7,035 bases of DNA from Bacteroidales bacterium (GCA_004558535.1 SFCP01000094.1:1-7035); one strand, 5' to 3'. Positions 1 through 6,722 are shown, counted from the stretch's first letter. Notes: generated by a model not told the origin, from the sequence alone. Numbers and translations: made by a program.

Positions 1-404
1 GTATCCTCGTTGCCCTCGTCGTCATAGCAAACGATGCGGAAGTTGGACAATGGTATATAGTTCTCCTTGGGAATATAACGGTTCAGGTCCGTTTCGTTGA
101 GCAGGGTCACGATTTCCGTCCCATCGGCCCGTGTGCCCACGATGTAGTTGTCTCCGGTCCTCAGCGCCCCCATTACTTTTGTAGCCTTGCCCTCTCCTTT
201 GAGAAAGGCCAGGCGCTGCACGCCGCCATAATTGTCAACCTCCAAGATCAAGCTGTCCTCGGTCAATTCCAATGCTTTTCCCACGACGACAACAGCGTCC
301 TCCTGCACCTCGGCCGGTTTTTCCTCGGTGGTTGACTGCTTCTCCGTATTATTACAAGCCACAAGGGCCAAACAGGCCACGACGGCCCAATACATTCTTC
401 GCAT
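1..404 (-). CDS. Partial lipoprotein of unknown function (C-terminus off the left edge)
   Basis: Reading the reverse strand from an ATG at 404-402 gives 134 codons with no stop before the window edge. The N-terminus is a short lipoprotein signal: two Arg near the start, a hydrophobic stretch, and a lipobox LVAC with the lipidated Cys at residue 17. A Lys/Glu/Thr-rich linker (about 18-38) follows, then a probable beta-rich domain containing GDNYIVGTR and NETDL. I recognise no named family. The protein should be anchored in the cell envelope; its role is unknown. The gene starts 8 bp after the stop of the next lipoprotein gene, so the two are probably co-transcribed. Residues 51-107 align without gaps to residues 68-124 of that neighbour (about 14 of 57 identical by eye), suggesting tandem duplication. 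A second in-frame ATG at 395-393 would shorten the signal; the first is preferred because it supplies the basic N-region. Confidence 0.75.
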   Translation of the reverse strand, partial: MRRMYWAVVACLALVACNNTEKQSTTEEKPAEVQEDAVVVVGKALELTEDSLILEVDNYGGVQRLAFLKGEGKATKVMGALRTGDNYIVGTRADGTEIVTLLNETDLNRYIPKENYIPLSNFRIVCYDDEGNED

Positions 405-412
405 ACTTCTTT

Positions 413-958
413 TTATTTTTCGGTTTTACGGGTAGAACTCTCTCCCATTTGGTATAACTTGCCGCCTTTTCCCTTGGCCTGAAAACTACGGTCATTCAGT
501 GTCTCGACCTGCACCACTTCCGGTGAGTCGCCAGATGTCAGCACCAACTGGCCATCCACGATATAGTAGTCCTTGGTAAACTTCTCCAATTGCGTGAGGT
601 TATAGGCAACACCTACTGCCGTGCTGTCCGGAGAAAGCGTCAAGGCATAGCGTGCTCCCTCGACCACATCGCCATAGAAGCAACCATAAGTGCCGTCCTC
701 GGCTGTGCGCGACAACTCATAGGTGCGGCCCGCATCGTCGACCAAGGTAAAGGTGCTCATGCCGAACTCATCCGACACGCCGTAGATAGTTTTTGTATCG
801 CTCTCGGGCGCGGGAGCGTCTACTCGGGACGCAACGGACGCCGTGTCCTTGTTCTCCGTTGTCTTTTCGCCTTCCTTTTTTCCGTCGCAGGCAACTACGG
901 CCAATAACAGCGCCATGAGGAACAACCGCTGTGCCGGGGAAAACCATTTTGCTTTCAT
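413..958 (-). CDS. Small lipoprotein of unknown function
   Basis: This is a complete 181-residue protein. Residues 1-24 form a classic signal peptide: Lys at 2 and 4, Arg11, a hydrophobic core at 12-23, and lipobox VVAC with Cys24 as the predicted lipidation site. Residues 25-55 are a charged Lys/Glu/Asp/Ser linker typical of envelope lipoproteins. Residues 56-170 form a compact, probably beta-stranded domain with many Gly, Tyr, Thr and Val, including GDVVEGARY and NLTQLEKF. The tail (171-181) is polar. I do not recognise the family and assign no function. An AAAGGA stretch lies 2 nt before the ATG, too close for a standard ribosome site, and the leader is A/T-rich as is usual in Bacteroidota. 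It is the promoter-proximal gene of a two-gene unit with the partial lipoprotein 8 bp downstream, and it diverges from rpsA. Confidence 0.85.
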   Translation of the reverse strand: MKAKWFSPAQRLFLMALLLAVVACDGKKEGEKTTENKDTASVASRVDAPAPESDTKTIYGVSDEFGMSTFTLVDDAGRTYELSRTAEDGTYGCFYGDVVEGARYALTLSPDSTAVGVAYNLTQLEKFTKDYYIVDGQLVLTSGDSPEVVQVETLNDRSFQAKGKGGKLYQMGESSTRKTEK

Positions 959-1038
959 AGTCCTTTATTTATCGTTTATTTACAATTGTCTAAGTGCTGC
1001 TTCCTCGCCCCAAAGGCTTCAGTGAGCTATTTCGGGGG

Positions 1039-1046
1039 CGAAGTTA
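1039..1046 (-). promoter_or_regulatory. Possible -7 element for the lipoprotein pair
   Basis: On the reverse strand this reads TAACTTCG, one mismatch from the Bacteroides -7 box TAnnTTTG. It lies about 80 nt upstream of the lipoprotein start at 958. No convincing TTTG -33 box sits 19-21 nt further upstream, so this is only the best candidate in the gap. Confidence 0.25.
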
Positions 1047-1112
1047 CGCAATTATTCCTAATTATCAGCTTAAAAATCAAGGACACATGACGCCCATATC
1101 GAAAAAAAGCCG

Positions 1113-1120
1113 TAATTTTG
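1113..1120 (+). promoter_or_regulatory. rpsA promoter, -7 element TAATTTTG
   Basis: TAATTTTG matches the Bacteroides -7 consensus TAnnTTTG exactly. No clean TTTG -33 box is present at the expected distance; TGAC at 1088-1091 is the nearest candidate. Transcription would begin near 1124-1128, leaving a leader of about 135 nt before the rpsA ATG. This position also argues against translating the open frame that continues upstream of 1261. Confidence 0.55.
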
Positions 1121-1260
1121 CGGCCAAGTTAGGCCGAACTATCGGCAGGAGCCCTGCAGCAACCTCTCCACTTCGGGCCGTGCGCCCACCTCGCTGCCCG
1201 GCCGCCACCGATGGCGGAAGCCCAACCGTTTTATTAATCAACTTTATTACTAACTATTTA
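1121..1260 (+). promoter_or_regulatory. Structured 5' leader of rpsA, possible autoregulatory site
   Basis: The leader has two parts. The first, up to about 1225, is GC-rich and full of potential hairpins: CGGCC 1121-1125 with GGCCG 1132-1136; GCAGG 1145-1149 with CCTGC 1153-1157; CGGGC 1174-1178 with GCCCG 1196-1200; and CCGCCA 1202-1207 with TGGCGG 1212-1217 around a CCGA loop. ATCGG 1141-1145 could instead pair with CCGAT 1208-1212, so two alternative folds are possible. The second part is A/U-rich and contains an imperfect tandem repeat, TTTATTAATCAAC (1230-1242) and TTTATTACTAAC (1243-1254), directly before the ATG with no Shine-Dalgarno site. An 8-codon upstream frame, MAEAQPFY, spans 1211-1237. 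In E. coli, S1 represses its own translation through the rpsA leader; a similar role here is inference. No named riboswitch is recognised. Confidence 0.4.
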
Positions 1261-3045
1261 ATGGAGAATTTAAAGAACATTGCACCGCTGTCGGACTTCG
1301 ACTGGGATGCATTCGAGAATGGCGTCACCGAGTCTGCTCAGAGCCATCAGGAACTGGAACAAGCCTACGACAACACCTTGGGCCGTGTCAACGAGAACGA
1401 GGTAGTGGAAGGTACGGTTATTTCCATCAACAAGCGCGAAGTAGTTGTGAACATCGGCTACAAGAGCGACGGTATCATCCCCGTCAACGAGTTCCGCTAC
1501 AATCCCGACTTGAAAGTGGGCGACACGGTTGAGGTTTACATCGAAAACCAGGAGGACAAAAAAGGACAGTTGGTTCTTTCCCACAAAAAGGCTCGTGCAA
1601 GCAAATCTTGGGAGCGCGTCAACCAGGCTCTGGAGAACAAGGAAGTTATCAAGGGCTTTATCAAGTGCCGCACGAAGGGCGGTATGATTGTCGACGTATT
1701 CGGCATCGAAGCCTTCCTCCCCGGCAGCCAGATCGACGTGAAGCCCATCCGCGACTACGATGTATTCGTTGGCAAGACCATGGAATTCCAGGTTGTGAAA
1801 ATCAATCAGGAGTACAAGAACGTGGTTGTTTCCCACAAGGCCCTTATCGAAGCCGAACTGGAAGCTCAGAAGCAGGAAATCATCTCCAAGCTGGAGAAAG
1901 GCCAAGTGCTCGAGGGTACTGTCAAGAACATCACGACTTACGGCGTCTTCATCGACCTTGGCGGTGTGGACGGACTTATTCACATCACCGACCTGTCTTG
2001 GGGCCGCGTAAACGATCCGCATGAGATTGTCAGCGATGACCAGCGCCTCAACGTCGTTATCCTCGACTTTGATGAGGACAAGAAGCGCATCGCTCTCGGT
2101 CTGAAGCAACTCACCCCGCATCCTTGGGATGCACTGGATGCTAACCTGAAGGTTGGCGACAAGGTGAAGGGTAAAGTTGTCGTCATGGCAGACTACGGCG
2201 CATTCGTAGAAATCGCTCCGGGCGTAGAAGGCCTGATTCACGTGAGCGAAATGAGCTGGAGCCAGCACCTGCGCTCTGCTCAGGACTTCCTCAAAGTGGG
2301 CGACGAAGTCGAAGCTGTTATCCTCACGCTCGACCGTACGGAGCGCAAGATGTCCCTCGGCATCAAGCAGCTCAAGGATGATCCTTGGAAAGATATCGAA
2401 ACCAAGTACCCCGTTGGCAGCAAGCACAGCGCCAAGGTGCGCAACTTCACCAACTTCGGCGTATTCGTTGAATTGGAAGAGGGCGTAGACGGCCTCATCC
2501 ACATCTCCGACCTCTCCTGGACGAAGAAGATCAAGCATCCCTCCGAGTTCACACAGAATGGTGCCCAGATCGATGTTGTCGTACTGGAAATCGACAAGGA
2601 AAACCGCCGCTTGAGCCTCGGCCACAAGCAGTTGGAAGAAAATCCTTGGGATGTATTTGAAACTGTCTTCACCGAAGGCAGCATCCACGAGGGTACCATC
2701 ATCGAAATGCTGGAGAAGGGCGCAGTCGTTCAGCTGGAATACGGCGTAGAAGGCTTTGCTACTCCCAAGCACCTCGTGAAGGAAGATGGCAGCCACGCTC
2801 AGCAGGGCGAGAAGCTCCCCTTCAAGGTTATCGAATTCAACAAGGACAGCAAGCGCATCATCCTGAGCCACAGCCGCACGTTCGAAGATGTTCAGCGTGC
2901 AGAAGCTCGTGCTGAGAAGAAAGCCGCTGCTGCTGCCAAGAAGAGCAAGCGCGAGGAAACTCCCGCTATCCAGAACCAGGCAGCTTCGACCAGCCTCGGC
3001 GACAACGAAGCTTTGGCAGCTCTGAAGGCTTCCATGGAGAAGTAA
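1261..3045 (+). CDS. rpsA: 30S ribosomal protein S1
   Basis: S1 binds single-stranded, A/U-rich mRNA on the small ribosomal subunit and helps start translation, which matters especially in Bacteroidota, where Shine-Dalgarno sites are little used. The 594-residue protein has six S1 (OB-fold) repeats at about 46-111, 126-193, 213-283, 296-370, 384-456 and 471-537. Repeats 3-5 carry the typical GV(D/E)GLIH(I/V)(S/T)(D/E)(L/M)SW signature; repeats 1, 2 and 6 are more diverged, as in other long S1 proteins. E. coli S1 has 557 residues and also six repeats. The C-terminal tail (540-594) is a Lys/Ala/Glu-rich low-complexity stretch ending in a short acidic-hydrophobic segment. The start is set at the ATG beginning MENLKN. 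The frame stays open upstream to a GTG at 994, but that stretch contains the promoter and leader and has no S1 similarity. A strong terminator follows 43 bp after the stop. Confidence 0.97.
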   Translation: MENLKNIAPLSDFDWDAFENGVTESAQSHQELEQAYDNTLGRVNENEVVEGTVISINKREVVVNIGYKSDGIIPVNEFRYNPDLKVGDTVEVYIENQEDKKGQLVLSHKKARASKSWERVNQALENKEVIKGFIKCRTKGGMIVDVFGIEAFLPGSQIDVKPIRDYDVFVGKTMEFQVVKINQEYKNVVVSHKALIEAELEAQKQEIISKLEKGQVLEGTVKNITTYGVFIDLGGVDGLIHITDLSWGRVNDPHEIVSDDQRLNVVILDFDEDKKRIALGLKQLTPHPWDALDANLKVGDKVKGKVVVMADYGAFVEIAPGVEGLIHVSEMSWSQHLRSAQDFLKVGDEVEAVILTLDRTERKMSLGIKQLKDDPWKDIETKYPVGSKHSAKVRNFTNFGVFVELEEGVDGLIHISDLSWTKKIKHPSEFTQNGAQIDVVVLEIDKENRRLSLGHKQLEENPWDVFETVFTEGSIHEGTIIEMLEKGAVVQLEYGVEGFATPKHLVKEDGSHAQQGEKLPFKVIEFNKDSKRIILSHSRTFEDVQRAEARAEKKAAAAAKKSKREETPAIQNQAASTSLGDNEALAALKASMEK

Positions 3046-3088
3046 TTCCGCAAGGATAGGAAATTTCCAACCTATACCCTATTTATTG

Positions 3089-3127
3089 AAAAGCACCCCG
3101 CGCCCATTTCGTGCGGGGTGCTTTTTT
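3089..3127 (+). terminator. Intrinsic terminator of rpsA
   Basis: A perfect 13-bp stem, AAAAGCACCCCGC (3089-3101) with GCGGGGTGCTTTT (3113-3125), encloses an 11-nt loop and runs into six T residues (3122-3127). It lies 43 bp after the rpsA stop. Because the left arm starts with an A run, it could also work in the opposite direction and block read-through from the converging operon. Confidence 0.92.
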
Positions 3128-3296
3128 GTATCTCCCACCCAGTCTGCACGCCCCTCCATAATCACGGACGGGATAAGGCAACATTCAGCGGAAAGACCCT
3201 TACGAATTTTGGGAAACGGGCGGCCGGAGGCTGCCGGAGCGCACACAGACCGAAGTTCTTCCCGCAAGCAGCCAAAAGCGTGCCTTTCGTACGGGC
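3128..3296. other. Intergenic spacer between two converging terminators
   Basis: This is the core of a 302-bp gene-free stretch (3046-3347). It holds no convincing coding frame or promoter. The one structural feature is a short hairpin, GGCGGCC (3219-3225) with GGCTGCC (3229-3235), with a 3-nt loop and one wobble pair and no T run. Otherwise I see nothing in it. Confidence 0.6.
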
Positions 3297-3329
3297 AAAA
3301 ACAAGCCCCCGCCGGTGAAGCGAGGGCTT
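3297..3329 (-). terminator. Intrinsic terminator of the minus-strand pyrB-glyA block
   Basis: On the reverse strand, AAGCCCTCGC pairs with GCGGGGGCTT (10 bp with one G-U pair; plus-strand arms 3320-3329 and 3303-3312, 7-nt loop) and is followed by GTTTTTG. It starts 18 bp after the stop of the small membrane protein gene at 3348, so it probably ends that gene and the operon containing it. Confidence 0.85.
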
Positions 3330-3347
3330 ACTGATTTCTATGCGAGC

Positions 3348-3692
3348 TTATTTCCCGTACGGCACAAGCAAATCATTATTCACAGCATACTCCTTGCCAT
3401 TTTTCGTGCTTCTGACATAGGAAAGCTCGGGGCCGATAGCTACTATTTCAAAGAATTCTTCATCCTGCTGATCCTTGCGTGTTACCACTTGATTAATCTT
3501 CAGGACATCCTCCTTACCGGCATTCATTTTCCGAAAGGCAAATAGCAAGAATTGCCCGCGTGGCACATCATAATCCTTTAACAGGAAATCCCGGATATCC
3601 TTAATGTTGTCAAACATCGCCCACGTCCGGACAAGGAACACGATACTGATGATCGCTGCTATTATGTCAATAAGAATAAGAAATTCGTCCAT
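3348..3692 (-). CDS. Small single-helix membrane protein of unknown function
   Basis: This is a 114-residue protein. Residues 4-22 are strongly hydrophobic (Leu/Ile/Ala/Val-rich) and form one predicted transmembrane helix near the N-terminus. It is followed by a WAMFDNIKDIRDFLLKDY segment that could be an amphipathic helix. The remaining 70 or so residues are soluble and charged, ending in a probable beta-strand pair around NGKEYAVNNDLLVPYG. No catalytic motif or named family is recognised. The gene is visibly more A/T-rich than glyA or rpsA, suggesting weaker selection or a different history. It starts 52 bp after glyA with no promoter or terminator clearly visible between, and is followed by a strong terminator, so it is probably the last gene of the transcript. 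The frame, hydrophobic helix and correctly placed terminator support it as real. Confidence 0.8.
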   Translation of the reverse strand: MDEFLILIDIIAAIISIVFLVRTWAMFDNIKDIRDFLLKDYDVPRGQFLLFAFRKMNAGKEDVLKINQVVTRKDQQDEEFFEIVAIGPELSYVRSTKNGKEYAVNNDLLVPYGK

Positions 3693-3744
3693 CAGGTCAA
3701 TTGGTATTGGTGTGACATATTCTTAGCAAAGGGAAGCACTTTCC

Positions 3745-5019
3745 TTACGCAAAGAGCGGATAAGCCTTCATGGTTTCGTTCACGCGGCTGCGGACAGCAG
3801 CGATAACGGCCTCATCGGTCGGTGCGTTGAGCACGGTCTCGATCATCTCGGCAATCTGCACCATCAAGTCTTCCTTGGCACCGCGAGTGGTAATGGCGGG
3901 TGTACCCAGACGGATGCCCGAAGTCTGGAAAGCGCTACGGCTGTCGAAAGGCACCATGTTCTTGTTGACCGTGATGTCGGCAGCGACAAGGGCGTTCTCG
4001 GCCACCTTGCCGGTCAAGTCAGGATATTTGGAGCGCAAATCTACGAGCATGCTGTGGTTGTCCGTGCCGCCGCTGACGATGGTAAAGCCGCGCTTCACGA
4101 GTTCATCGGCCAGGCAGGCTGCATTCTTCTTCACCTGCAGGGCATACGCCTTGAATTCAGGCTGCAGGGCTTCGCCGAAAGCCACGGCCTTGGCGGCGAT
4201 TACATGCTCCAGCGGGCCACCCTGAATACCGGGGAACACGGCGCTGTTGAGCAACTGGCTCATCATTTTGATTTCTCCCTTGGGCGTCTTCAGTCCCCAC
4301 GGGTTTTCGAAGTCCTTGCCCATCAGGATGATACCTCCGCGGGGACCGCGCAGGGTCTTGTGCGTCGTAGAGGTGACGATGTGGGCATACTTCACGGGGT
4401 TGTCCAGCAGGCCGGCAGCTATCAAGCCGGCAGGATGCGCCATGTCCACCATAAAGATGGCACCCACCTTATCGGCGATGGCCCGCATGCGGGCATAGTC
4501 CCATTCGCGGCTGTAGGCAGAGCCTCCGCCGATGATGAGTTTCGGCCGGTGCTGCAAGGCCAGTTCTTCCATCTCGTCGTAATCCACGCGTCCCGTTTCG
4601 CGATTCAGGTTATAGCCCACGGGGTTGTAGAGGATGCCGGAGGTATTCACTTTCGAGCCGTGCGACAGGTGTCCGCCATGGTCGAGATTGAGTCCCATAA
4701 AGGTATCGCCGGGCTTCAGCACAGCAAAGAATACTGCTGCATTGGCCTGTGCGCCGGAGTGCGGCTGCACGTTGGCATAGGCCGCGCCGAAGAGTTTGCA
4801 CACACGCTCGATGGCCAGACTTTCCACCTGGTCCACTACGCCGCAACCGCCGTAATATCGTTTGCCGGGGTAACCCTCGGCGTACTTATTGGTCAGCCAG
4901 CTGCCCATGGCCTGCATCACCTGGTCGCTCACAAAGTTTTCGGAGGCTATCAGCTCGATGCCGCGCAACTGGCGCTGATGTTCTGCTTCAATCAGTTGGA
5001 AGATTTCTGTGTCTTTCAT
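3745..5019 (-). CDS. glyA: Serine hydroxymethyltransferase
   Basis: This cytoplasmic PLP enzyme converts serine and tetrahydrofolate to glycine and 5,10-methylene-THF, the main source of one-carbon units for dTMP, purine and methionine synthesis. The 424-residue length fits the family (E. coli 417). Visible hallmarks are LIASENF (23-29), KRYYGG (53-58), the PHSGAQAN block (86-93), VDMAHPAGL (191-199) with the Asp and His that contact the PLP ring, TTHKTLRGPRGG (218-229) with Lys221 as the Schiff-base lysine, and SGIRLGTPA (367-375) with Arg370 binding the substrate carboxylate. No key residue is missing. The start is well fixed: an in-frame TAA lies two codons upstream of the ATG. It follows pyrI after 107 bp, a gap with no clear terminator and only a weak promoter-like sequence (TAGCTCTG), so co-transcription with pyrBI is likely but not certain. 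Confidence 0.98.
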   Translation of the reverse strand: MKDTEIFQLIEAEHQRQLRGIELIASENFVSDQVMQAMGSWLTNKYAEGYPGKRYYGGCGVVDQVESLAIERVCKLFGAAYANVQPHSGAQANAAVFFAVLKPGDTFMGLNLDHGGHLSHGSKVNTSGILYNPVGYNLNRETGRVDYDEMEELALQHRPKLIIGGGSAYSREWDYARMRAIADKVGAIFMVDMAHPAGLIAAGLLDNPVKYAHIVTSTTHKTLRGPRGGIILMGKDFENPWGLKTPKGEIKMMSQLLNSAVFPGIQGGPLEHVIAAKAVAFGEALQPEFKAYALQVKKNAACLADELVKRGFTIVSGGTDNHSMLVDLRSKYPDLTGKVAENALVAADITVNKNMVPFDSRSAFQTSGIRLGTPAITTRGAKEDLMVQIAEMIETVLNAPTDEAVIAAVRSRVNETMKAYPLFA

Positions 5020-5126
5020 GGATTTATCTTGGTTTATTGGGTTTCATTTCTGCGCTGTAGCACGCAATGGTTTCCTATACAGAGCTATTCGCTGAGGGGA
5101 GGCGGACCTACCCTATCCCAGCGGGA

Positions 5127-5588
5127 TTAGTCGATCAGCTTGACGTCCTCCAGGCACTGTTCCTTGCCGCAATAATGGCATTGCAGCATTCCCTTTTCCC
5201 GATCGCTCACGTGGAAGAGGGTCTGCATGGGTTCGTTGTTGGTGATGCACTTGGGGTTGGCACACTTTACGATGCCTCTCAATTCATCGGGCAGGGTCAC
5301 GCTCTTCTTCTCGACGACTTCAAAGTCGCGGATGATGCTGAGTGTCACGTTAGGCGCCACGACCGAGAGTTGATTGAGCTCGGCGTCGGTAAAGAACTTG
5401 TCGAACACCTTGATCAGGCTTTTCCGCCCGAATTTTTTGCTCTTCAGGTTCGACCCCACGATGATGGAGGAGTCATGCACCTCCTGCAAATGGAGCAGGT
5501 TGACCACTTCAAACAGCTTTGCACCGGGGATGTGGTCTATGACTGTGCCGTTTTCGATAGCGGCTACCAATTGTTCTTCCCTTTTCAT
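5127..5588 (-). CDS. pyrI: Aspartate carbamoyltransferase regulatory chain
   Basis: PyrI is the nucleotide-sensing subunit that binds catalytic PyrB trimers to form the allosteric ATCase holoenzyme; in enteric bacteria CTP (with UTP) inhibits and ATP activates. The 153-residue protein matches the E. coli length. The N-terminal nucleotide-binding domain (about 1-97) contains the family IDHIPG motif (17-22) and Lys60, which corresponds to an effector-contacting lysine in E. coli. The C-terminal zinc domain (about 101-153) has the four ligands Cys109, Cys114, Cys137 and Cys140, all present; Cys145 is extra. It starts 12 bp after the pyrB stop with an A-rich leader and no Shine-Dalgarno site, so it is surely co-transcribed with pyrB. 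The intact zinc site suggests a regulated holoenzyme. The response to particular nucleotides cannot be read from the sequence. Confidence 0.98.
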   Translation of the reverse strand: MKREEQLVAAIENGTVIDHIPGAKLFEVVNLLHLQEVHDSSIIVGSNLKSKKFGRKSLIKVFDKFFTDAELNQLSVVAPNVTLSIIRDFEVVEKKSVTLPDELRGIVKCANPKCITNNEPMQTLFHVSDREKGMLQCHYCGKEQCLEDVKLID

Positions 5589-5600
5589 CTTGATTGGTTT

Positions 5601-6548
5601 TTACACATGAATGATTGTACGGTCGCCGCGCACCTCGTCCAGCGTGATGCCCAGCACATCGCAAATGATGGCTTCACGGGCGAAGAGCCCGTTCTTGGCC
5701 TGTTCGAAATAGTAGGCGTGGGGGTCGTCGTCGACATCGTAGGCAATTTCGCCCACACGCGGCAGGGGGTGCAGGATGCGCATATTGGGGCGTGCGCCCG
5801 CCAACATGGCGGCCCGCAGCACGTACACGTCCTTCACGCGCTCGTACTCCATCAAGTCGGTGAAGCGTTCGCGCTGCACACGGGTCATATATAATATATC
5901 GGCGTGACTGATTACCTCCTCGTTGAAATCCTCGTGCTCCTCATAGCGTATATTGTGCTCCCTGCAATAGAGCTTGTACTCCTCGGGCATGGCCAGTTCG
6001 CGGGGTGCGATGAAGTGGAACGTGGGGTTGAAGTGGCGCATGGCCATCAGCAGCGAGTGGACGGTACGTCCATACTTCAGGTCTCCCACCAAGTAGATAT
6101 TGAGATTTTCCAGCGTTCCCTGCGTCTTGTAGATGGAGTAGAGGTCCAGCATCGTCTGGGTGGGATGCTGGTTGGCCCCATCGCCCGCGTTGATGACCGG
6201 CACGGGGGAAACCTCGGCCGCATAGAGTGCCGCCCCCTCCAGATAGTGACGCATCACGATGACATCGGCGTAGTTGCCGACCATCATGATGGTGTCCTTC
6301 AGTGTTTCGCCTTTGGTAGAACTGGTCACCTTCGGATCGGTAAATCCTATGACACGCGCCCCCAAGCGGTTGGCCGCAGTTTCAAACGACAGGCGCGTAC
6401 GCGTAGAGGGCTCAAAGAACAAAGTGGCCACTACCCGCCCCTCCAAGATTTTGCGATTGGGATGTTTCTCAAACTCCTGTGCCATCTCGATCAGGTACTC
6501 TATCTTTTCCTTCTCCAGATTGGCAATGGTAACAAGACTATGTTTCAT
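5601..6548 (-). CDS. pyrB: Aspartate carbamoyltransferase catalytic chain
   Basis: PyrB joins carbamoyl phosphate and aspartate to make N-carbamoyl-aspartate, the committed step of pyrimidine synthesis, in the cytoplasm. Numbered from the chosen Met, the 315-residue protein shows the carbamoyl-phosphate loop FFEPSTRTRLSFE (45-57), a Ser-Lys loop TSSTKGET (75-82), MRH (99-101), NAGDGANQHPTQ (120-131), GDLKYGRTVHSL (155-166), the aspartate-binding TRVQRERF (222-229), and HPLPR (260-264). No catalytic residue is lost. The start is ambiguous: an ATG three codons upstream (6557) is also in frame. The inner Met (MKHSLVTIA) is preferred because it best matches the length of the N-terminus remembered for Bacteroides PyrB. 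It is the first gene of the pyrB-pyrI unit, with a TAnnTTTG element about 27 nt before this start. Confidence 0.97.
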   Translation of the reverse strand: MKHSLVTIANLEKEKIEYLIEMAQEFEKHPNRKILEGRVVATLFFEPSTRTRLSFETAANRLGARVIGFTDPKVTSSTKGETLKDTIMMVGNYADVIVMRHYLEGAALYAAEVSPVPVINAGDGANQHPTQTMLDLYSIYKTQGTLENLNIYLVGDLKYGRTVHSLLMAMRHFNPTFHFIAPRELAMPEEYKLYCREHNIRYEEHEDFNEEVISHADILYMTRVQRERFTDLMEYERVKDVYVLRAAMLAGARPNMRILHPLPRVGEIAYDVDDDPHAYYFEQAKNGLFAREAIICDVLGITLDEVRGDRTIIHV

Positions 6549-6574
6549 ACCGTGCATGATATTAACGATTGCCG

Positions 6575-6582
6575 CAAATTTA
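6575..6582 (-). promoter_or_regulatory. pyrB promoter, -7 element TAAATTTG
   Basis: On the reverse strand this reads TAAATTTG, an exact match to TAnnTTTG. Transcription would start near 6568-6571, giving a leader of only about 20 nt to the ATG at 6548, too short for an attenuator. No TTTG -33 box is found at 19-21 nt. A 9-nt palindrome, CTTTGAAAG (6591-6599), lies just upstream, roughly at -23 to -31, where a regulator could bind; this is speculative. Confidence 0.6.
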
Positions 6583-6614
6583 GGAATTATCTTTGAAAGT
6601 GCGCCCCGCCTCCC

Positions 6615-6641
6615 AAAAATTCTTTGCCGCCATCGGCAGAA
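6615..6641 (-). terminator. Weak terminator-like hairpin upstream of pyrB
   Basis: On the reverse strand TTCTGCCG pairs with CGGCA-(AA)-GAA (8 bp with a 2-nt bulge, loop ATGG), followed directly by five T. It sits upstream of the pyrB -7 element, so it would stop incoming minus-strand transcripts. No minus-strand gene or promoter that would feed it is visible in the window, so it may be fortuitous. Confidence 0.25.
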
Positions 6642-6722
6642 ATCATCCGGACGGAGAAAATGCCGCCCGGCAGCTTACCGGACCGGGGTCGGCAAAGGGC
6701 GAGGAACAGAGTCGTACGCAGA

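Noticed and set aside
989..998. TCTAAGTGCT repeated here and near 7024-7033
   Set aside because: A 10-base match is expected many times by chance in a 7-kb window, and the flanks do not match. It is not evidence for direct repeats around an element.
994..1260. In-frame N-terminal extension of rpsA
   Set aside because: The frame is open, but the region contains the promoter and a structured leader, and S1 proteins normally start close to MENLKN. The extension has no S1-like features.
1270..2871. 533-codon open frame antisense to rpsA
   Set aside because: It lies wholly opposite a well-supported S1 gene. Its composition (excess Asp, Leu, Val, Phe) is what the reverse reading of S1's Lys/Glu/GTT-rich codons gives. 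It has no promoter or family motif.
3693..3744. Own promoter for the small membrane protein gene
   Set aside because: A TTTG is present, but the only downstream partner, TACCAATTG, does not fit TAnnTTTG and would lie 5 nt from the ATG.
4054..5130. 358-codon plus-strand frame opposite glyA
   Set aside because: It is a shadow of glyA, rich in His, Gly and Val from the reversed codons, with no recognisable domain. Other long plus-strand frames at 5067-5894 and 5904-6596 oppose pyrI and pyrB for the same reason.
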